Assembly: GCA_017622875.1 (NCBI GenBank)
Contig: JAGAQG010000032.1
Coordinates: 1-64,000, forward strand
Direction: 5' to 3'
DNA: 64,000 bases
Origin: Lachnospiraceae bacterium
Lineage (GTDB): Bacteria; Bacillota; Clostridia; Lachnospirales; Lachnospiraceae
Shown: positions 17,042 to 25,257 of the stretch, piece by piece
Position numbering within the stretch: the stretch's first letter is position 1
How the letters are laid out: each line of letters begins with the position of its first letter
Made by a program: the position numbers and the translations under genes
The notes under the pieces: generated by a model
What the model saw: the letters and a program-made list of their open reading frames with translations, nothing else
The model's database searches: none
What the model was told of the DNA's origin: nothing

Positions 17042-20000
17042 TTACTCGATTACTTCATCTTCGCCATTACGTTTCTTGATAGAGTTATCACTCCACCAGT
17101 TTTCGCAGTAACTGTCACCGGAGAGCCAGAAATGATCGGTACGGGTGTTGGTAAAAGTCACCGTTCCTTGCTTGTTGTAGGAAGACAGCGATACAGTTCC
17201 ATTCGCAGGCTCAGATGCAACTGCATCATATCGCCAGGACCAATTTGTTAATTCCTGAACAGTATACTCGCCCTCAGGCAGATGTTTGATCGTGGTCGAT
17301 TCATTACCAACGATAACTACATCCATGCTAAAGGAATCAGGTCCTGTCACCCGGAAAATGAAACTTTGATTCTCGTCCTTCGGGTCAGCACCTTGTTTTG
17401 CTATGGTCAAGTCTCCGTAAACATTCAATTCGTACACATTCGTTGCTGTGTAGGAATAAACACGGGTATTGCTGAATGATGTATCCGCTGCTTTTGTTTT
17501 TAGAACAAGATCCGTAATCGCCACCAAATCATTCTCTTTAATGACATACGTTTTATTCGGGTCTGGATTGAATTTACGATTACTGCTATCTACAAAAGTG
17601 GCTGTTCCATACAGTGTCTCTGTATCCACCGTCACATCTGCCGTCGCAACAGGGGAAGATGCACCGCTTTCATACAAGCCAAAGCTAAATGTATGATCTT
17701 TAAGCAGAGTTCCAATTCGGGTCTTATCCTCGTCGGATAGACTGTTGTAGTTAGATACCTCTACCTTTTTGGTTACATTAACACCGTAGCTCTCAAAGTA
17801 AATCTGCAGAATATTATGGCCACTGTAAATTTTGTCCAGACTTGTGGTTGTAGCAAAATCTTTACCGTTGATCTTAGATTTTGTGTGGGTATAATCACTA
17901 AAGCGGCTGTCGCTCATGTGCTTTGCCGCATGATTGATCATTGCTGTGCCGTCACGGTCCAAGGGTACAGTATCCAATTCTGTCAAATCTGTCTGCAATA
18001 CGTCATCAATGTAGTACTCCACTCTCCATGGCAGTTCATTGCCAAAGCTAACATCATCGATGAGGTTTCCCACAGTACCTGTTACATTACCCGTGGGATG
18101 GCAATCATCATAAAACGTCGGGCCTGCAGCAAAGAAGTATCTCGTCAGATATTCACTATTACCTACAATATATGGAGTAGTGTTGTTGTCATAATACCTC
18201 CATTGCTGATGATTTCCGGTGATTTTTCGGATGCTATAAGTAATAGTATATCCATCAACCGTCTTGGTTATTTGCGTTCCGTCTGTATTCTCTCCAGCAG
18301 CTGAAATTAAGGCTTTCAATTGATCTTGGGTTTTAATATGCGAAACTTGTGCAGTAGGGGCCATAATGACGTACATAGTATCTATGGCATTCTCATTCCA
18401 ATAATTATTATTGTCTTTACCATAATTGCCCTGATAGTTTCGCGCTCTATGTGCAAGAGTCCAATACATCTCTGCACCTGGATATGTCAGAACATCTTGA
18501 TATAAAGCTCCTGGATTACTACCGTTAATTTCCGCCAGCTGGTTACCGTCTGGCAAATCAAAATCTGGTTCAACACTATCTACCTTTGAAAAGTCAGGAT
18601 TAGTCACTCCATCTTTTGGTTTAACAATTCCAAATACATTCAGGAACGAATTTGCGCTACTATCATATGTTTTATTTAAATACTCAACGTCCCAAGCCAG
18701 TGTACCGTTATCATCTGCCGGCATAGTGGTCGACCAGTATAGTCCCTGTGTTCCATTGGCAAAGCCTGTGTTTTCCGCCTGAGCAATAGGATACTCAAAA
18801 CTGCCGTTGATTACCTCGTTGCCATAGGGTACCGTAAACGATGCTGAGGCAACTTCTTCACCGTCTTTTTTCGCACAAACGGTATAGGTTTTCATTTCAC
18901 GGTTGCCGTCATTATCCACGCCGCCACGATCCATGGAAACATTTACTGCGCCCTTTTTGACTGCATAACCCTCCTCCAATGCGGCATCATAAATTTCCAC
19001 ATTGTCATCTCTTGACCACACGAATTCTATGTCAGTAGTGTCACGGCCATCCCTAAACACAGGCACCAGACAACCATTCTGCGGAATCTGGTTATCCACA
19101 TACAGTTCATTGTTTGTTTCCAGAATTTCAATCGTAAAGCATTCAGTTTTGATTGATCCATCAGAATCCTTGTACTTAAACTGCAACTTTGCAGTTCCTG
19201 GTTTCAATGCACTTACCTTGAGCCACAGATATGCAAAACGATAATCATTTAATTTACCATCTCCATCCGGATCCATATAACCGTTTGGGACAGAGTTATA
19301 CACTTCAAAACGGACATTGTCTTCTCCCTGCTCAACTGTCCATGTACCCTGAGTTGCATCCAGAATATCCTCACCATTATTCCACTGCCAAACGAAGTAC
19401 TTCACTTCGTTGCGATACATATTTACTGAGGAGCCGTTTTGGATTGTATTTTCCTCGCTTCTAACTATTTCAGAGGCAAACCCCTGTACAATAAATATAG
19501 AAAAGCTGTCCGTCTCAAAGGAGATGGTCCCATCCTCATTTACCGTCACATCACCATCCTCGGAACTGAGCATGGTATAGTAAATGGTATTGCCGCTGTC
19601 GTCGGTGTAAGACTGTGCAGAATCGTTCTTGATGGCACGCTGAATAGCTGCCTGATCATCAAGAATGTGGTAAACCTTAACTTTCTGATCATCCTGAATA
19701 TCTGTTGTATCCAGAGTTATGGTCACATTTTCTCCGGGCTGCCATTTTGTGCCCTCAGAAACGATGGAAATATCAAAAAATTCCACCCAAGAGAAGTATT
19801 CGCCCATGGCAGGGAATACCTTATCCATGATTTCAGCCATCGCCTCGTCGTCGGGAACATCAACGGTAACGGAAGCGCCGTCAGGCAGGCTGCCGGAAAT
19901 ACCGACGGTTCCATCCTGAGATTCAATCTCACCGGGTTCAGATTCGTCCGGTTCTTCCACGCTGGTATTATCCACATGGACATATTTATAGCCACCCAAA

Positions 20001-20848
20001 AGAAGAAATGCTTCGCCCCAACCCAAATCGGTGAATTTGAACTCATACCACTGGGCATTTCCTGCTTCGTCGGTCAGGATAGAAACAACTTCGACTTCGT
20101 AGTTGCCCCGCAGTTCGTAGTAGTCCTTATCCACATTATTGTGGTTTTTATAAACCCGGGAGCCGGTCTTGATCCAGATCTTGTCGCCAATCTGAGGAGT
20201 GTTATCGGCAATCTCCTCAACGGGAGCCACATAGAATTTGCAGCCTTCCTGATGCACGCCCTCAACAGGCTCACAGGTGCAGAGGGTCAGGCAGGTATCC
20301 AGATGCACTGCACCTTCGGTCAGCTCGATGCCGCAATGCTCACACTTAGTCACAGGAGCCTTATACTGAGAGCAGGTATCCAAGTGGCCCTCTAACTGCT
20401 TACACTCATTACATCCTACATCGTTGCCACCAACCGTTTCGCCGTTATTATCGGCAGGGGTGGTATGGTCTACGCCGCAGCTGTCTTTCTTGCAGGTATC
20501 ACACCATGCTTCGTGGGTGCTCTGGCAGTCCACCGTGCCGCACTTATCGCAGGTGGTATGGGTCAGACCGCAGTCGTACTTTTCGCAGGTGTCGCAGTAG
20601 ACGTGGGTCGTCTCACAGTTTTCAGCACCGCATACGGTACAAACCACCGGGGTATCATTATTCAAAAGATTAATTGGATTCAAGGAGCAGGTATCTGTAT
20701 GTGCGTCAGATCCGCCGCATTCCTCGCATACTTCTGTTACCACAACATCGTTGTCACTGACACCTTCCGTTGCAAAAGCATTGATCGGGCCGTTTGTCAG
20801 CATAAGGAAACAGAGGAGCAAAGCGGTTGCTCGTTTCATCAATTTCAT
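17042..20848 (-). CDS. large Cys/His-rich secreted adhesin-like protein
   Basis: This 1268-residue protein has a signal peptide (residues 1-26). Residues 41-203 hold eight Cys/His motifs of two kinds: four tandem C-x2-C-x4-C-x3-H units (70-82, 85-97, 100-112, 116-128) and four units ending H-x3-C (41-54, 146-159, 169-186, 190-203). These would bind zinc or form disulfides. After a beta-rich domain (about 300-460) and a long central region comes a C-terminal SpaA/prealbumin-like domain (about 1144-1240, with EGEYTVQEL and GTVTFTNTRTD). There is no C-terminal membrane or sortase segment, so it is probably held by partner proteins. AGGAGG supports the start. It sits between tasA-like genes, and its role in adhesion or biofilm is inferred. 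Confidence 0.75.
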   Translation of the reverse strand: MKLMKRATALLLCFLMLTNGPINAFATEGVSDNDVVVTEVCEECGGSDAHTDTCSLNPINLLNNDTPVVCTVCGAENCETTHVYCDTCEKYDCGLTHTTCDKCGTVDCQSTHEAWCDTCKKDSCGVDHTTPADNNGETVGGNDVGCNECKQLEGHLDTCSQYKAPVTKCEHCGIELTEGAVHLDTCLTLCTCEPVEGVHQEGCKFYVAPVEEIADNTPQIGDKIWIKTGSRVYKNHNNVDKDYYELRGNYEVEVVSILTDEAGNAQWYEFKFTDLGWGEAFLLLGGYKYVHVDNTSVEEPDESEPGEIESQDGTVGISGSLPDGASVTVDVPDDEAMAEIMDKVFPAMGEYFSWVEFFDISIVSEGTKWQPGENVTITLDTTDIQDDQKVKVYHILDDQAAIQRAIKNDSAQSYTDDSGNTIYYTMLSSEDGDVTVNEDGTISFETDSFSIFIVQGFASEIVRSEENTIQNGSSVNMYRNEVKYFVWQWNNGEDILDATQGTWTVEQGEDNVRFEVYNSVPNGYMDPDGDGKLNDYRFAYLWLKVSALKPGTAKLQFKYKDSDGSIKTECFTIEILETNNELYVDNQIPQNGCLVPVFRDGRDTTDIEFVWSRDDNVEIYDAALEEGYAVKKGAVNVSMDRGGVDNDGNREMKTYTVCAKKDGEEVASASFTVPYGNEVINGSFEYPIAQAENTGFANGTQGLYWSTTMPADDNGTLAWDVEYLNKTYDSSANSFLNVFGIVKPKDGVTNPDFSKVDSVEPDFDLPDGNQLAEINGSNPGALYQDVLTYPGAEMYWTLAHRARNYQGNYGKDNNNYWNENAIDTMYVIMAPTAQVSHIKTQDQLKALISAAGENTDGTQITKTVDGYTITYSIRKITGNHQQWRYYDNNTTPYIVGNSEYLTRYFFAAGPTFYDDCHPTGNVTGTVGNLIDDVSFGNELPWRVEYYIDDVLQTDLTELDTVPLDRDGTAMINHAAKHMSDSRFSDYTHTKSKINGKDFATTTSLDKIYSGHNILQIYFESYGVNVTKKVEVSNYNSLSDEDKTRIGTLLKDHTFSFGLYESGASSPVATADVTVDTETLYGTATFVDSSNRKFNPDPNKTYVIKENDLVAITDLVLKTKAADTSFSNTRVYSYTATNVYELNVYGDLTIAKQGADPKDENQSFIFRVTGPDSFSMDVVIVGNESTTIKHLPEGEYTVQELTNWSWRYDAVASEPANGTVSLSSYNKQGTVTFTNTRTDHFWLSGDSYCENWWSDNSIKKRNGEDEVIE

Positions 20849-20866
20849 TTCAGTTTTCCTCCTTCC

Positions 20867-21445
20867 TTATTCAGCAGGCCAACCGGCAGCTTCCAATGCG
20901 GATGCTCCATTGTTGGCTGTCTGCACACCCTGAGCTTTTACGATCACCTCAACGGTGCAGTTCTGATATTCATTGGTCATATTGGGGCCGTCAAAGACGA
21001 CTTCCGTAAAGAAGGCTTCCGTCGATTCGCCGGTCTTGACGGGGGCATTGTAATACCACCATTCACCGTCGCCGTCCTTGCGAAGCCAGTCCTCACCATT
21101 CATGGTCAGGGTAATGATACTTGCCAGAGTTTCCGGGGACAGCTCCATAACTGTCTTATCTGCTCTGGTAATGACTACCTCAAACTTCGCACGGATATAG
21201 GCTTCCGCCTCCAAATTTTTAATTGTTGCAATTTTGCTTACAGTCACACCGGGCATGACTTCGATTTTCTCATCCGGATACGGATTTCCAATCTCGTCCT
21301 GCCATTCTTCGATCTCAATGTCCACAGCGCCTGACGTGATCACATTGTGAACCTGATCTTCGGATGTGAAGTAAGCGAGCGTTCCTGATGCAAGGATGGC
21401 CGCACATATTGCCACCGCTGCCAGGAGTAAAATTTTCTTCTTCAT
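20867..21445 (-). CDS. TasA/camelysin-like protein with SipW-cognate signal peptide (fourth copy)
   Basis: This is a 192-residue protein. The start at 21445 is set by GAGAGGAG upstream; the frame stays open to 21610 without a ribosome site. The N-terminus has MKKK, a hydrophobic helix, then GTLAYFTSEDQVHNVITSGAVDIEI, the hallmark of SipW-dependent export. The mature domain carries VMPGVTVSKIATIKNLEAEAYIRAKFEV, the same fold signature as its neighbours. It is a probable extracellular fibre or matrix subunit. The adhesin gene starts 18 bp downstream. Confidence 0.82.
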   Translation of the reverse strand: MKKKILLLAAVAICAAILASGTLAYFTSEDQVHNVITSGAVDIEIEEWQDEIGNPYPDEKIEVMPGVTVSKIATIKNLEAEAYIRAKFEVVITRADKTVMELSPETLASIITLTMNGEDWLRKDGDGEWWYYNAPVKTGESTEAFFTEVVFDGPNMTNEYQNCTVEVIVKAQGVQTANNGASALEAAGWPAE

Positions 21446-21518
21446 ATACCGTGCTCCTCTCGGTCTTATTGTTGCATCGTAAACGATGACTTTTTGTTGA
21501 TTTTTATGGCGAAAGCAC

Positions 21519-21592
21519 CATATGAGAATATCCGAAGCCGATTTTTCAACTTCGGGTACTCTCATATGGCCCCTGCCCAAGGAGGGCAGGGA
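21519..21592 (-). other. two strong hairpins between the third and fourth tasA-like genes
   Basis: CCATATGAGA and TCTCATATGG pair over an inner CCGAAG/CTTCGG stem (about 21521-21570), followed by a CCCTGCCC/GGGCAGGG hairpin (about 21572-21592). There is no strong T run. These structures in the 165-base gap could limit read-through or protect the 3' end of the upstream message, adjusting subunit ratios. Confidence 0.6.
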
Positions 21593-21610
21593 GCCAATAG
21601 GAAAATTCAA

Positions 21611-22390
21611 TTAAGGATTAACGGTTGCTTCGGTATCAACCCAGGTCTTACCAGAAACAGTCTTCCAATCGATCTTGCTGGTGTAAGTAGGAGCAGTAGG
21701 ATCACCGAATGCAGTGTTCAGAGCTTCATAAGCATTTTTGAAGCCTGCTGCCTGAGTACCTTCTGCTGCTACGTAGATATACCAGTTGTCACCCAGAGTC
21801 TTCTTAATCTTGGTAATATCGTCGTTAGTGGTCTTGGAATCCAGATAAACCTGGCTCATAGCATCAACAGTAGCTTCGCTATTCTTCAGTGCGGTTTCAT
21901 AGGTCACAACGTAGACGTTGTAAGAAACGTTGTCGATATTAGTCTCGTAGAAGTTCCAGTTGCTGCCAGTAGTGCCATCAACGGTCTTAGACCAGTTCCA
22001 CTTGCCATCAACAACGGAGTCGTTGTCGTAGTTGAAGTGCAGAACGTTCTTGGATGCATCGAAATCAGGCTGAGCATTATCCAGAATGGAAGGAATAGCG
22101 ATGTGCACACGAACATAAGCATCTTCGGAGCCAGTGTTTTCAACATAAACTTCCTTTTCGATGCCGTTCTTCAGAGTGCCATTCTGAGCAGAACCAGTAG
22201 CAGGGATCAGTTCCTCAATGCCCTGATCATCGTTGTCACCGAAGTCTTCCCACAGGTCAATAGCCACATTGCCGGTGGTGAAGGTATTCTTCTGTACGTC
22301 AGTATCAGAGAAGTAAGCCAGAGTGCCGCCGATAACGGCAGTTGCTGCCAGGGCTACGACCAGGCAGAGGGAAAGAATTTTCTTCTTCAT
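21611..22390 (-). CDS. TasA/camelysin-like protein with SipW-cognate signal peptide (third copy)
   Basis: This is a 259-residue protein. The N-terminus is MKKKILSLCLVVALAATAV, then GGTLAYFSDTDVQKNTFTTGNVAIDL, an excellent match to the SipW-cognate signal class. The mature part includes VENTGSEDAYVRVHIAIPS near the middle. It is the closest of the five to the classical TasA/CalY form and a good candidate for the major subunit. A ribosome site (AAAGGA) lies 11 bases before the ATG. It is followed by the hairpin region at 21519-21592. Confidence 0.87.
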   Translation of the reverse strand: MKKKILSLCLVVALAATAVIGGTLAYFSDTDVQKNTFTTGNVAIDLWEDFGDNDDQGIEELIPATGSAQNGTLKNGIEKEVYVENTGSEDAYVRVHIAIPSILDNAQPDFDASKNVLHFNYDNDSVVDGKWNWSKTVDGTTGSNWNFYETNIDNVSYNVYVVTYETALKNSEATVDAMSQVYLDSKTTNDDITKIKKTLGDNWYIYVAAEGTQAAGFKNAYEALNTAFGDPTAPTYTSKIDWKTVSGKTWVDTEATVNP

Positions 22391-22436
22391 AGTTGTAAAT
22401 TTCCTTTCTTAATTTGGATTTTTTGCTTGTTATGTA

Positions 22437-22453
22437 AAAGGCTTTGCCTTTTG
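22437..22453 (-). terminator. short terminator-like hairpin after the second tasA-like gene
   Basis: A perfect 7-bp AAAAGGC/GCCTTTT stem with a 3-base loop lies just after the stop at 22467, with TTTT completing the minus-strand side. It is weak and more likely attenuates than ends transcription. Confidence 0.4.
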
Positions 22454-22466
22454 CATCAAAATGGGG

Positions 22467-23213
22467 TTAGTTGCCGGAAACATTTTTCCACGCTTCATAC
22501 GCTGTGAAGTTTTCTGTATTGTTCTTCCAATACTGACTTGCGTATGCAGTGAATGTCAGTGTAGGCTTGGTTGCGTCAGTAACTTCATTCATCATTTCCT
22601 TGGTTACATCAGGCTTGGTTAACACTTCCTGCTTATCCCAGGTGAAGTTAACGCCGTCAAAGGTATATGTACCTGCATCCAGAATCTTGATGTTACGGTC
22701 TTTTGTAACTTCATTTACGGGTCCGGATGTCACATAAACGCCTGCAACTGCCTTGTCCTGGTCATCCGTCAGCGGAGTCCAGTTAGCTGTATCAATCTTG
22801 TATCCAATGAAGTTATCAAAGCTGTAGGTTTTGCCGTCAACAGTAACGTTGCCGCCTTTCTCCTCAACCTTGATAAATACCCAACAGTCTTCGCTGCCGC
22901 CCTTGACTGTTACCCAAGGGTCTTTCGGAATCGTCCAACCAGGGATCATTTTGTAGTTGTCAACGCCGGTGGTCGTTTCCGTATTGGTCAGCTCGTCTTT
23001 GTCTGGATCGTACTCATGTTCCTGCAACGTAATGTCAATGTCGCTGGTAGTGAATACATTGGTGACTTCATTGGTCTTGGCAGTCAGCCAAGCAACTGTG
23101 CCGCCGATCACACCACCAACCAGCAGGACGCAAGCCAGAACCAGAGCCAGAGACTTGCTGCCGAATTTTCTACGGTGATGGCGACCTTTATGTTCGTATC
23201 TGCCTTTGCTCAT
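22467..23213 (-). CDS. TasA/camelysin-like protein with SipW-cognate signal peptide (second copy)
   Basis: This is a 248-residue protein. A long basic leader (HHRRKFGSK) precedes the hydrophobic helix, then GGTVAWLTAKTNEVTNVFTTSDIDITL. The mature part has MIPGWTIPKDPWVTVKGGSEDCWVFIKV, the conserved PG...P.VTV...S.D..V pattern shared with the first copy. AAGGAGG upstream of 23213 fixes the start. It follows the first copy by 96 bp and is probably a structural partner of it. Confidence 0.83.
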   Translation of the reverse strand: MSKGRYEHKGRHHRRKFGSKSLALVLACVLLVGGVIGGTVAWLTAKTNEVTNVFTTSDIDITLQEHEYDPDKDELTNTETTTGVDNYKMIPGWTIPKDPWVTVKGGSEDCWVFIKVEEKGGNVTVDGKTYSFDNFIGYKIDTANWTPLTDDQDKAVAGVYVTSGPVNEVTKDRNIKILDAGTYTFDGVNFTWDKQEVLTKPDVTKEMMNEVTDATKPTLTFTAYASQYWKNNTENFTAYEAWKNVSGN

Positions 23214-23309
23214 GTCGTGTTCCTCCTTTCTTCGATTTTTTGCTTTGGGTTATTTCAACAGATGGAGGAACACGGGTTCACATCCGGTGAAAACAATGTG
23301 GATTGAAAT

Positions 23310-24026
23310 TTACTTGCTGAACGCAGCCCAGGCTTCATCGGCATCAGCGAAGCCATCGGCCTGAATAGCGTGAGCGGTAACAACGATTTTTACATCTGCC
23401 AGATATGCCAGGTGCTCGTTGTCAATCTCGCCGGGAACGGTAATCGTCTTGAACAGGTCATCCAAAACTGTTTCGTTAGCAGACTTCACAACAATGCCAT
23501 TACCAGGGTTTTCGGTATCGTTACCTACATAGCGGAACTCATAGCAGTTGGCGTAAGTGCCTTCGGCGTGGAATGTTTCAAACTGCCATACGTCTTTATT
23601 CCAAGTCAGATTGCCGTCCTTATCCACACACAGGTTCTGCAGCAAGAACAGATCATTATTGTAGAAAGTAGGGAATTTGTCTGTGGGCATGGCTTTTTTC
23701 AGACTGTCCAGACCTTCGACCTTAACCATCATACGGACATAAGCATCTTCACTGCCAGCATCTACAGTTACGGTAGGATCTTTGTAGTAAGTGTGGCCAG
23801 GAAGCAGATGGTACTTATTTGCCTGCACACGGGAGTCGTGATTGGTTTCATAGGAACCATCCGTTTTCACGTCAGCTTCATCCAAAGACAGACCCACGGA
23901 GCCGACTGTGAATGTATTCGTGACAGTATCTTTGTCGGTCAGGTAGGCAAGCGTGCCGAAGATGGATACGGCTACTAAAAGTACCGCACACATCGACAGG
24001 AGCAATGCCTTGTGTTTGCTTTTCAT
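23310..24026 (-). CDS. TasA/camelysin-like protein with SipW-cognate signal peptide (first copy)
   Basis: This is a 238-residue protein. I set the start at 24026 because AAGGAGG lies eight bases upstream; the frame is open to 24101. After MKSKHK and a hydrophobic helix comes FGTLAYLTDKDTVTNTFTVGSVGLSL. The mature part holds LLPGHTYYKDPTVTVDAGSEDAYVRMMVKV. It is the first substrate gene after sipW, as in other sipW-tasA loci. Confidence 0.85.
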   Translation of the reverse strand: MKSKHKALLLSMCAVLLVAVSIFGTLAYLTDKDTVTNTFTVGSVGLSLDEADVKTDGSYETNHDSRVQANKYHLLPGHTYYKDPTVTVDAGSEDAYVRMMVKVEGLDSLKKAMPTDKFPTFYNNDLFLLQNLCVDKDGNLTWNKDVWQFETFHAEGTYANCYEFRYVGNDTENPGNGIVVKSANETVLDDLFKTITVPGEIDNEHLAYLADVKIVVTAHAIQADGFADADEAWAAFSK

Positions 24027-24156
24027 CTTGGTTTCCTCCTTATTAAAATGTATATAGGGAGCCTTTCGGCATTGCCCTCGTTTCGTCAAAACAAGCTCCA
24101 TATCCCTCGCTTCCGTCCAAAGGCCAAAAGCTCGCTCATTTCGCTGTTTTTCCTCT

Positions 24157-24191
24157 TCAAATCGAACCCGCTTCGCTGGGCTTCGATTTGA
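24157..24191 (-). other. hairpin between sipW and the first tasA-like gene
   Basis: A perfect 10-bp stem pairs 24157-24166 with 24182-24191, extended by an inner CCC/GGG. No T run follows on the minus strand, so it is more likely an RNA-processing or stability element than a terminator. Confidence 0.5.
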
Positions 24192-24199
24192 TTGCTTGT

Positions 24200-24757
24200 T
24201 TAGCGGGGCTGTTCAAACTTGCCCTGCTTTTTCTTCTGCTTCTTTTCTTCATCTTCATCACTGCCAAACAGATCAGGCAGGAATACCAACAGAAGTAGGA
24301 TTGCACCGGCTGAAATCGCAATGTATGTACCGGGCGGGTTCTGGATATAATTGGCTACATAGCCCAGCTTCGGAATGGTGAACACCGGAGAGCCAATTAC
24401 ATTTTTATAATGTACAAGGGAGCCATCTTCCGCTTCGTTTGCATCGCCTTTGGTCTTAAAGCGCACAACGGTGGAATCTGTCTCGTCGGGAACAACCTCC
24501 ACAATGCGGTGAGTGGCAACCGTGTCCTCATCCAGCATAAAGGTGATCACATCACCGCTTTCCAGTTCATAAGGGTCAACATCCTTTACATAAATCAGGG
24601 AGCCGACATGATAGGTAGGTTCCATGCTTCCCGAAAGGACTGTGAAAACCTGCAGGCCGATCAGCCTTGCACCAACCAAAAGCAACGCAAGAATCACAAC
24701 GACTGCCACAAAGACAGTTGTGAACCAGTTCCATATTTTTTTTACAGTTTTACTCAT
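24200..24757 (-). CDS. sipW: SipW-type signal peptidase I
   Basis: This 185-residue membrane protease has a TM segment near residues 14-34, the catalytic Ser in VLSGSMEPT, and His in the VATHRIVEV position instead of the Lys of ordinary bacterial signal peptidases. This is the archaeal/ER-type Ser-His form. The GDANEAEDG box, a second TM near the C-terminus and a Lys-rich tail follow. In Bacillus SipW processes TasA and TapA; the five SipW-cognate precursors downstream are its likely substrates. I take the ATG at 24757 as start because homologues begin there; the frame runs open to 24949 and the best ribosome site (GAAGG) is rather far upstream. First gene of the operon. Confidence 0.9.
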   Translation of the reverse strand: MSKTVKKIWNWFTTVFVAVVVILALLLVGARLIGLQVFTVLSGSMEPTYHVGSLIYVKDVDPYELESGDVITFMLDEDTVATHRIVEVVPDETDSTVVRFKTKGDANEAEDGSLVHYKNVIGSPVFTIPKLGYVANYIQNPPGTYIAISAGAILLLLVFLPDLFGSDEDEEKKQKKKQGKFEQPR

Positions 24758-24785
24758 GACTTTTATATATGACCTTCTTTCCTTT

Positions 24786-24803
24786 TTGAGAGAAGGGCTT
24801 CTC
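24786..24803 (-). promoter_or_regulatory. hairpin just upstream of the sipW ribosome site
   Basis: GAGAGAAG/CTTCTCTC form a perfect 8-bp stem with a 2-base gap, immediately before AAAAAGGAAAGAAGG. It lacks a T run, so it could affect translation or mRNA stability rather than termination. Confidence 0.4.
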
Positions 24804-24928
24804 TCATCCCTCTTGAAAACAGGAAAAGCGACGATCTGCTGACCGCCGCCTAATCTTTTTATAAGCACGGCCACGATCATGACTTGCAGTGCTGGCATGC
24901 CGCAGACAATCTGCTTTCGCTCTGCCGC

Positions 24929-24948
24929 ACATAATTCATATAATGTCA
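24929..24948 (+). repeat. recombination-like site A of the invertible region
   Basis: ACATAATTCATATAATGTCA. Two 7-bp arms (ACATAAT and ATAATGT) with a TCAT centre, the layout of a tyrosine-recombinase core site. It matches the reverse complement of site C at 19 of 20 positions and lies exactly 50 bp from site B. Confidence 0.7.
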
Positions 24949-24978
24949 ACCTGTAGATATGAAAGCGTCCTGTTTGGA

Positions 24979-24998
24979 ACGTAATTCATATAATGTCG
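24979..24998 (+). repeat. recombination-like site B of the invertible region
   Basis: ACGTAATTCATATAATGTCG. Same orientation as site A, 18 of 20 positions identical to it, offset by 50 bp. Inverted relative to site C. Confidence 0.65.
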
Positions 24999-25051
24999 TG
25001 CTTATAGACTGTTATTCAGTTGTTAAAAATAGCTTTACCTATTTTTGAGCG

Positions 25052-25114
25052 CACAAAAGCACACCCTCCCAACGGTTTTTTTGAAAAATCGACTATGAGG
25101 GTGTTTTTGTGTTG
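25052..25114 (+). terminator. large hairpin inside the invertible region
   Basis: CACCCTC and GAGGGTG pair, extended outward by imperfect GCACAAAAG/TTTTTGTG pairing and inward by CGGTTTTT/AAAAATCG. On the + strand a TTTTTGTG tract follows. In either orientation it lies upstream of the promoter and would insulate the switch from read-through. Confidence 0.5.
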
Positions 25115-25183
25115 CCCGTCGATAAGGCAAAAAACTTTTATGAGTTTGCTTGAAAGTGAAATGTACTTTTTCCATGTCCTATC

Positions 25184-25212
25184 TTGATTTTTTCAGCTAT
25201 GTATGCTATACT
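25184..25212 (+). promoter_or_regulatory. strong promoter within the invertible region, pointing away from sipW
   Basis: TTGATT (25184-25189), exactly 17 bp, TATACT (25207-25212), with TG one base before the -10 (extended -10). No + strand gene follows it; transcription would meet the hairpin of site C. Confidence 0.75.
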
Positions 25213-25257
25213 TGTGTCGATTGAAAATTGGATATTTATGATTGCAGATACTGTGTT

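Noticed and set aside
19439-20395. 318-codon open frame on the + strand opposite the adhesin gene
   Set aside because: It is antisense to a gene with a clear signal peptide, Cys repeats and a ribosome site. Its protein shows no domain, and it has no ribosome site of its own.
20465-21334. 289-codon open frame on the + strand opposite the adhesin start and the fourth tasA-like gene
   Set aside because: It runs across two well-supported minus-strand genes and their intergenic ribosome site, so it is a shadow frame.
24758-24928. c-di-GMP or other known riboswitch before sipW
   Set aside because: The leader is structured, but I could not match the conserved core of any riboswitch class I know.
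24758-24949. 64-codon N-terminal extension of sipW
   Set aside because: It starts at a TTG inside recombination site A, has no ribosome site, and lacks similarity to signal peptidases. Treated as leader RNA.
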